From an uncultured Eubacteriales bacterium (GTDB taxonomy: Bacteria; Bacillota; Clostridia; Oscillospirales; Acutalibacteraceae): a stretch of DNA of 8,930 nucleotides. The notes beneath the pieces are model-generated. The model was not told the origin of the DNA, did not search any database, and saw only the letters and a list, made by a program, of their open reading frames with translations. Below are positions 4,663 to 8,930 of this stretch, piece by piece. Both the position numbers and the translations under genes were made by a program. Numbering within the stretch: the stretch's first letter is position 1; each line of letters starts with the position of its first letter. Location: positions 1 through 8,930 of the forward strand of contig CAKSQT010000066.1 in NCBI GenBank assembly GCA_934486755.1, given 5' to 3'.

Positions 4663-5937
4663 TTATTTATGAAATACCAACGTAAAGGTTTTTTCTCCGC
4701 TGTCGGTTTCTGCAACAATTTCATAATCACCGTAAAAACCGCGGAAACTGAAGGTTCCGTCTTCGGAAGCCGTAACGGCGGTCTCTGTGCGCCACTCTCT
4801 ATTAATGAGATTATCAAGCATTTTGTAAACGGGCTTTTCGCTCATATCATTTCTCAAAAGCGCGCCCTTAAACTCGTCCTCATTTTCAAAGGCAGAACCG
4901 TCAAACATATTCCACCATATAATCGCTTCCATATTAGGCGTTGAGAACCAGAGACGGAACAGGTTTTCCGTAATTTCACGTTGCAATCCCTCGTCAATTT
5001 TTTCGCCAAACAAGGTTGAGGGAATTGTGATTTCGGAAATTTGCATAGGTTTGTCAAGAACAGAATAACCTTTTAAAACCTTATCAACGCACTCAATATC
5101 AAACATACCCCTGCCGAAGAACTGCTCGTGTTCACGGCTTACGAACGCGTGATACTGAATTCCGATTGAATCAACGCGGCACCCTTTTGCCTGCAATGCT
5201 TGAAGATAAATGTAGTAGGGGCTTGAATCAAGGCAATAATCCACCCAAGTATACATATGATTTTCGTTGGTCATAAGTTTTGAATTCGGGAACAGCTTAT
5301 CTGCTTCCTTATAAACATCATAAACATAGTCCTGCGGCATTTCATCATTGCCCCACTGCCCTACTCTGCCGCGGCACAAATGTTCATTTGCAACGTCAAT
5401 ATACTTGAATACATCTTTATAGCGTTCGCTGAGCGCTTTCATATAATCCAAAATATCGGGTAATATTTTTGTGTGATCATTATTAAGCCACTCGGGCTGC
5501 ATCATTTTCCTATGCCAAATGAGATTGTGCGCCTTAGCGGTTAAACTGTTTTCTTTGCAAAATTCAAGTACAGAATCAATTGGCTGACGGCGAGGTACAA
5601 ACGAACTGTTTTTTTCAAATCTGTATTTGCCCTTTTCAGGCTCATAGTCACGCCAAAAAGTTCCCACAACCGCAGTATTAAACAGTTTTAAGAATTTCTC
5701 CTTATACTCGTCGTTCTGTTCGTTTGAATTAAAAGAATCAAGCATAAAGGTGTTTGCGCCGAACATAAAATCGCTTTTAATCTGTTTTACCCTTATTCTT
5801 TCGGCTTTTATTCCGTCAGGAAGTTCTACTTTAAAATCGCCTTTGCGGTATTTTTCGATATTGTTTTCAATTTCTTTTTCAAGCGGTTTACCGCAAATAG
5901 AGATATTTTCATAGAGATGTCTTAAAGATTCTGACAT
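4663..5937 (-). CDS. GH10-like glycoside hydrolase, cytoplasmic (xylanase-related)
   Basis: The 424-residue protein has a GH10-type barrel. The family's acid/base Glu is E185 in IDVANEHL and the nucleophile is E302 in ISEITIPS, with HNLIWH (137-142) matching the conserved HTLVWH strand. Before the barrel, residues 27-60 (EKYRKGDFKVELPDG, then the segment ending in FMFGAN) form the short beta region seen in many GH10-like proteins. About 45 C-terminal residues (AVTASEDGTFSFRGFYGDYE) look like a small beta domain. There is no signal peptide, so it should act in the cytoplasm on imported oligosaccharides. The usual xylanase NENxxK-type segment is replaced by GTFWRDYEPEKG (92-103), so the substrate may not be xylan. 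It follows rhaB by 18 bp; its ribosome binding site (TTGAGAAAC) is weak, suggesting translational coupling. Hydrolase assignment is firm at fold level, substrate unknown. Confidence 0.82.
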   Translation of the reverse strand: MSESLRHLYENISICGKPLEKEIENNIEKYRKGDFKVELPDGIKAERIRVKQIKSDFMFGANTFMLDSFNSNEQNDEYKEKFLKLFNTAVVGTFWRDYEPEKGKYRFEKNSSFVPRRQPIDSVLEFCKENSLTAKAHNLIWHRKMMQPEWLNNDHTKILPDILDYMKALSERYKDVFKYIDVANEHLCRGRVGQWGNDEMPQDYVYDVYKEADKLFPNSKLMTNENHMYTWVDYCLDSSPYYIYLQALQAKGCRVDSIGIQYHAFVSREHEQFFGRGMFDIECVDKVLKGYSVLDKPMQISEITIPSTLFGEKIDEGLQREITENLFRLWFSTPNMEAIIWWNMFDGSAFENEDEFKGALLRNDMSEKPVYKMLDNLINREWRTETAVTASEDGTFSFRGFYGDYEIVAETDSGEKTFTLVFHK

Positions 5938-5955
5938 ATAAAGTTTCTCAATTTC

Positions 5956-7422
5956 TTATTTATTCAAAATTTTTAAGTAATCCTGATACGGCTTATCCCA
6001 AGCGTCGCTGTCAGCAGGCTCATAATTCTTTAATTCTGTCGAATTTGAAACAACTCTGCGTATTTCTTTAAGTCCGTTGATTTCTCCGAGCGCGGTATAG
6101 GCAACGGCAATATTGCCCATAACGGTAGCCTCGGTAGGACCTGCTATAACCTTAACGTTACAGGCATCGGCAGTCAGTCGGCACAACAGCTTATCTTTAA
6201 TACCGCCGCCGAGAATGTTAATACTGTGATACTTCCTGCCGCCAAGTTTTTCGAGACATTCAAAAGTATATTTATATTTCATAGCAAGACTCTGATAAAT
6301 GCATCTCATAATCTCGCCGCGCGTTTTCGGCACATACTGCCCCGTTCTTTCGCAGAACTGCATTACGCGTTTAGGAAGATTGCCCGCCGTCTCAAAAGAC
6401 GGGTCGTCAACATCGACAAAGCACTTGAATGGCTCAGCCGCAAGAGCTTCTTTTTCAAGGGTGTCAAATCCAACGTCATCGCCCTCGCGCTTCCATTGTC
6501 TGCGGGACTCCTGTATGAGCCAAAGTCCCATTATATTTTTAAGAAATCTTGTTTTACCGCTGTACCCGCCCTCGTTGGTGAAGTTAAGAGAAGCGGCTTC
6601 GTCTGAAATGATCGGTTCGGGGCTTTCTATTCCGAAAAGGCTCCAAGTTCCGCAGCTTATGTAAACAAAATCATCGGTGTCCGAAGGCGTTGCGGCAACC
6701 GCGGATGCGGTATCGTGACCCGCAACCGCTATAACGGGAACTTTTTTACAGCCGAGTTCTTCGCATATATCATCAGACAACATTCCGTAAACCTTGCCTG
6801 ATTCAACGATAGGTGCAAAGATTTTTTTCGGAAGTCCGAGTTTTTCTATAAGTTCAAAATTCCAATCGCGCTTATACGGGTCAAAAATGTTTGTGGTTGA
6901 GGCTATGCTTGCCTCGTCCTTGACCTCGCCTGTAAGCATATACGCAAACAGGTCGGGCATTAAAAGAATTTTCTCGGTTCTTTCTAACAGTTCAGGCTGT
7001 TTCAGCTTTAAATACATAAGCTGATAAAGCGTGTTAATTCTCATGCACTGAGTTCCGCTGAGCTTATAAAGTTCCTCTTTTGAAACTATTTTCTCAACTT
7101 CCTCAATCATACCCTCGGTTCGTTTATCGCGGTAGTGAACAGGGTTTGCCAAAAGGTTGCCGTTTTTATCCAGCATACCGAAATCAATGCCCCATGTGTC
7201 AATACTTACAGCATCAAACCCGCCGCCGTTTACGGCTTTTGTAATTCCCGACTTTATCTCAAAGAAAAGTCTTAAAACGTCCCAATACATAGTTCCGTTT
7301 ACAATAACGGGGTCGTTGCTGAAACGGTGAATTTCCCGCATAGAAATCTTTTCGCCGTCATACTCGGCTATCATTGCTCTGCCGCTTGAAGCACCAAAGT
7401 CAAAAGACAAAATCTTTTTCAT
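5956..7422 (-). CDS. rhaB: L-rhamnulokinase RhaB
   Basis: This FGGY-family kinase phosphorylates L-rhamnulose to L-rhamnulose-1-phosphate with ATP in the cytoplasm, the second step of L-rhamnose breakdown. The 488-residue product starts with the phosphate-binding segment FDFGASSGRAM. It has the catalytic Asp in AGHDTASA (D237), ISCGTWSLFG (255-264), the RhaB-typical NEGG plus KNIMGLWL block (283-302) and the ATP-site LGGGIKDKLLCRLTAD. Length is normal. I chose ATG 7422 because AGGAGAT lies 7 nt upstream and family proteins begin at this point; an upstream in-frame ATG at 7461 has no site. It is the first gene of an operon with the GH10-like hydrolase. The promoter and a leader stem-loop lie upstream. 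No rhamnose isomerase, aldolase or transporter is seen within the window. Confidence 0.95.
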   Translation of the reverse strand: MKKILSFDFGASSGRAMIAEYDGEKISMREIHRFSNDPVIVNGTMYWDVLRLFFEIKSGITKAVNGGGFDAVSIDTWGIDFGMLDKNGNLLANPVHYRDKRTEGMIEEVEKIVSKEELYKLSGTQCMRINTLYQLMYLKLKQPELLERTEKILLMPDLFAYMLTGEVKDEASIASTTNIFDPYKRDWNFELIEKLGLPKKIFAPIVESGKVYGMLSDDICEELGCKKVPVIAVAGHDTASAVAATPSDTDDFVYISCGTWSLFGIESPEPIISDEAASLNFTNEGGYSGKTRFLKNIMGLWLIQESRRQWKREGDDVGFDTLEKEALAAEPFKCFVDVDDPSFETAGNLPKRVMQFCERTGQYVPKTRGEIMRCIYQSLAMKYKYTFECLEKLGGRKYHSINILGGGIKDKLLCRLTADACNVKVIAGPTEATVMGNIAVAYTALGEINGLKEIRRVVSNSTELKNYEPADSDAWDKPYQDYLKILNK

Positions 7423-7440
7423 TTTTATATCTCCTAACCG

Positions 7441-7476
7441 CTTTAAAGTGTCAGTACCCAACGCCTACACTCAAAG
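7441..7476 (-). promoter_or_regulatory. Leader stem-loop or operator upstream of rhaB
   Basis: On the minus strand CTTTGAGTGT (7476-7467) and ACACTTTAAAG (7451-7441) form about 10 pairs with one bulged base and a 15-nt loop, ending a few bases before the rhaB Shine-Dalgarno AGGAG. It could shape translation of rhaB as an RNA hairpin, or as DNA be a two-half-site operator downstream of the promoter. It does not resemble a riboswitch class I recognise. Confidence 0.4.
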
Positions 7477-7493
7477 CAAATAATATCATTTAT

Positions 7494-7522
7494 ATCATAA
7501 CAAAACAGGATAGATTTGTCTA
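7494..7522 (-). promoter_or_regulatory. Sigma-A promoter of the rhaB-GH10 operon
   Basis: On the minus strand TAGACA (7522-7517) and TATGAT (7499-7494) each match five of six consensus bases and are spaced by 17 bp. The predicted start near 7487 leaves a leader of about 65 nt before rhaB, which holds the stem-loop at 7441-7476. The slightly off-consensus boxes fit a regulated catabolic operon. Confidence 0.6.
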
Positions 7523-7539
7523 CTAATATTTTTAAATTC

Positions 7540-7568
7540 TTGTATAAAACAAAAAACTGTGCTATTTT
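7540..7568 (+). promoter_or_regulatory. Weak candidate promoter for the FkbM methyltransferase gene
   Basis: TTGTAT (7540-7545) and TATTTT (7563-7568) are 17 bp apart and lie about 35 bp before the ATG at 7603. Matches are only three and four of six, and the region is AT-rich, so other -10-like words such as TATATT (7568-7573) compete. Confidence 0.25.
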
Positions 7569-7602
7569 ATATTAGGAAATTTTTTTTACACGGAGCGGCA
7601 CA

Positions 7603-8643
7603 ATGAAAAAAGATTTATGGCAATACCTTGAAACCGCCGAAAAACCGATAGTTCTTTACGGTATGGGCAACGGCGCAGATAAAATTATAAACATTCTCAA
7701 TTCGCGCGGAATAAAAATCAGCGGCGTTTTTGCAAGCGACGGATTTGTCCGCAAAAAAACATTCCACGGCTTTCAAATTGAAACCTATGGCGAAATAAAA
7801 GAACGGCTGGGCAATGTGATAGTTCTTGTATGCTTCGGCAGCAGTCTAACCGACGTTATTGCAAATATAGAACGCATTGCGAAGGAGCAGGAATTGTATG
7901 CTCCCGAGGTTCCCGTGTACGGAGGCGGACTGTTTACCCTTGACTATGCACGGAAAAACAGAGACAGATTTGAAAAAATATACAATATTCTTGCCGACGA
8001 ATTATCACGCAAAACATTTGAGTGTATCGTCAATTATAAATTGAGCGGCGACATCAAGTTGTTGAAGGCGTGCGAAGTAACGCCGGACGAGCCGTTTGAA
8101 AATATTTTAAAACTAAGCGATAAAGAAACCTATATCGACCTCGGTGCCTACACGGGAGATACAGTAAAACAATTTACAACCGCCGTAAGCGGAAAATACC
8201 GCAAAATATATGCGGTAGAACCAGACAAAAAGACCTTTTCGAAGCTGAAAGCAAATACCTCCTGCACAAAAGACATAGAACTTATAAACGCTTGCATATC
8301 CGACAAATGCGGAACCCTGACCTTTAAAAACAACGGCGGAAGAAACTCCGCCGTAGACGAGGCGGGCTTGATAACCGATTGCACAACAGTAGACGCGATT
8401 TTAAACGGAAACAGCGCCACCTACATAAAAATGGACGTTGAGGGTGAAGAAATTGCCGCCATACGCGGTTCAGAAAGAACCGTGAAAGCTTACAAGCCCA
8501 AAATGTTAATATCCTGTTATCATCGTACCGACGATATGCTTTCTATTCCCGAGGCTGTTTTCGCAATGCACGGTGATTACAAACTGTTTATGCGCCATTA
8601 CATGTACATTCCTGCCTGGGATACTAATTATTTCTTTGTATAG
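7603..8643 (+). CDS. FkbM-family methyltransferase with N-terminal nucleotide-binding-like domain
   Basis: The protein has 346 residues in two parts. Residues 14-115 hold IVLYGMGNGADKI and a following VFASDGF segment, a Rossmann-like fold resembling domains found next to sugar enzymes. Residues 170-346 form a FkbM-type SAM-dependent methyltransferase: motif I YIDLGAYTGDTV (177-188), the acidic loop AVEPDKK (204-210), IKMDVEGEE (275-283), the C-terminal block SCYHRTDDML (304-313) and MRHYMYIPAWDTNYFFV. FkbM enzymes methylate hydroxyls, often on glycans or natural products; the acceptor here is unknown. No signal peptide or membrane segment is seen. ATG 7603 follows GGAG (7592-7595) by 7 nt. 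It is divergent from rhaB by 180 bp and convergent with an AraC-family gene. A surface-glycan role is only inferred. Confidence 0.85.
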   Translation: MKKDLWQYLETAEKPIVLYGMGNGADKIINILNSRGIKISGVFASDGFVRKKTFHGFQIETYGEIKERLGNVIVLVCFGSSLTDVIANIERIAKEQELYAPEVPVYGGGLFTLDYARKNRDRFEKIYNILADELSRKTFECIVNYKLSGDIKLLKACEVTPDEPFENILKLSDKETYIDLGAYTGDTVKQFTTAVSGKYRKIYAVEPDKKTFSKLKANTSCTKDIELINACISDKCGTLTFKNNGGRNSAVDEAGLITDCTTVDAILNGNSATYIKMDVEGEEIAAIRGSERTVKAYKPKMLISCYHRTDDMLSIPEAVFAMHGDYKLFMRHYMYIPAWDTNYFFV

Positions 8644-8686
8644 AAACAACATTTTTACAAACAAATGCAACATTAGTACAAATGTT

Positions 8687-8930
8687 CTACTTATTATCTT
8701 TGGCGTATTTGCTCGGAGAAACCCCAACAACGCTCTTAAACAGTTTTGAAAAATAATATATATCCTGTATTCCTGTATAAAGCGCGACCTCGGTAACCGT
8801 ATACTTTCCCAGTTTTAATAGTTCACACGCCTTTTTAATTCGGTATTTCATCAAATACTGCTCAGGCGACGAACCTGTATAATTTTTAAAAATACGGTAA
8901 AAGTAACTTCTTTCAAGTCCGAGATGTCCG
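8687..8930 (-). CDS. AraC-family transcriptional regulator, partial (C-terminal DNA-binding domain)
   Basis: Read from the right edge on the minus strand, 80 codons end at TAG (8689-8687). The translation shows the double helix-turn-helix of AraC regulators: LERSYFYRIFKNYTGSSPEQ, then YLMKYRIKKACELL, then VTEVALYTGIQDIYYFSKLF and KSVVGVSPSKY. These are the family's signature second-helix and C-terminal motifs. The N-terminal ligand-binding part lies beyond the window, so the inducer cannot be told; Cupin-type sugar sensors are common for this arrangement. The gene converges on the FkbM gene with 43 bp between stop codons. By position it is a candidate regulator of rhaB-GH10, but it may control genes to the right. 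Confidence 0.92.
   Translation of the reverse strand, partial: GHLGLERSYFYRIFKNYTGSSPEQYLMKYRIKKACELLKLGKYTVTEVALYTGIQDIYYFSKLFKSVVGVSPSKYAKDNK

Noticed and set aside
6226..6664. Overlapping plus-strand open frames (126 and 121 codons) inside rhaB
   Set aside because: They are antisense to conserved rhaB sequence and show no domain or ribosome binding site.
7423..7461. Longer rhaB start at ATG 7461
   Set aside because: The extra 13 residues cover the leader stem-loop and the AGGAGAT ribosome binding site that clearly serves ATG 7422.
8648..8686. Inverted repeat AACATTTTTAC / GTACAAATGTT between the FkbM and AraC stop codons
   Set aside because: It has a mismatch, an AT-only character, a 17-nt loop and no T run on either side; too weak to call a terminator, though it is the only structure in the 43-bp gap.
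1..8930. CRISPR array, insertion sequence, toxin-antitoxin or phage defence genes
   Set aside because: No spaced direct repeats, transposase, nuclease or toxin-antitoxin pair were seen on either strand.

Overview
The window looks like a chromosomal segment of a low-to-moderate GC, endospore-forming Firmicute of class Clostridia, probably a gut or rumen Oscillospirales/Ruminococcaceae-like bacterium. The evidence is three sporulation-family genes (yqfC/yabP-like, ylbJ, cwlD), TTG and GTG starts behind strong Shine-Dalgarno sites, consensus sigma-A promoters, tRNAs with encoded CCA, small Cys-rich proteins of a clostridial style, and plant-polysaccharide/rhamnose genes. The species assignment is inference.

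Layout. Positions 1-211 hold the 5' part of a YqfC/YabP-family sporulation gene (minus strand, running off the left edge). It is divergent from ylbJ (311-1378, plus), a sporulation membrane protein. Next come an extended -10 promoter and a 71-residue four-cysteine protein (1414-1629). A consensus promoter then drives tRNA-His(GTG) and tRNA-Ser(GCT), closed by a strong hairpin terminator (1886-1925). A 32-bp perfect palindrome (2014-2045) and a 55-residue Cys-rich ORF (2139-2306) follow; the ORF runs 48 bp into the 3' end of radA. radA (2259-3623) and cwlD (3586-4344) are minus-strand and overlap by 38 bp. Upstream of cwlD lies tRNA-Leu(GAG) with a perfect TTGACA-17-TATAAT promoter and its own hairpin terminator.

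Further right is a two-gene minus-strand operon: rhamnulokinase rhaB (5956-7422), then a GH10-like glycoside hydrolase with no signal peptide (4663-5937). It has a recognisable promoter, a stem-loop in the leader next to the rhaB ribosome binding site, and a GC-rich 11-bp hairpin after the last stop codon. Divergent from rhaB is a FkbM-family methyltransferase with an N-terminal nucleotide-binding-like domain (7603-8643). The right edge holds the C-terminal DNA-binding domain of an AraC-family regulator (8687-8930, minus), which may control the neighbouring sugar genes.

Functional reading. The left half is housekeeping and sporulation: spore envelope and cortex functions (yqfC-like, ylbJ, cwlD), DNA repair (radA) and three tRNA genes. 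The right half is accessory carbohydrate metabolism. It pairs a cytoplasmic rhamnose kinase with a cytoplasmic GH10-fold enzyme whose substrate-binding segment departs from true xylanases. This suggests intracellular processing of a rhamnose-containing oligosaccharide, but no isomerase, aldolase or transporter is visible here. I found no CRISPR array, insertion sequence, phage gene or recognisable defence system. The most unusual items are the GH10-like/rhaB pairing, the two tiny Cys-rich proteins around the tRNA pair, and the yqfC-like gene visible only in reverse complement at the left edge.
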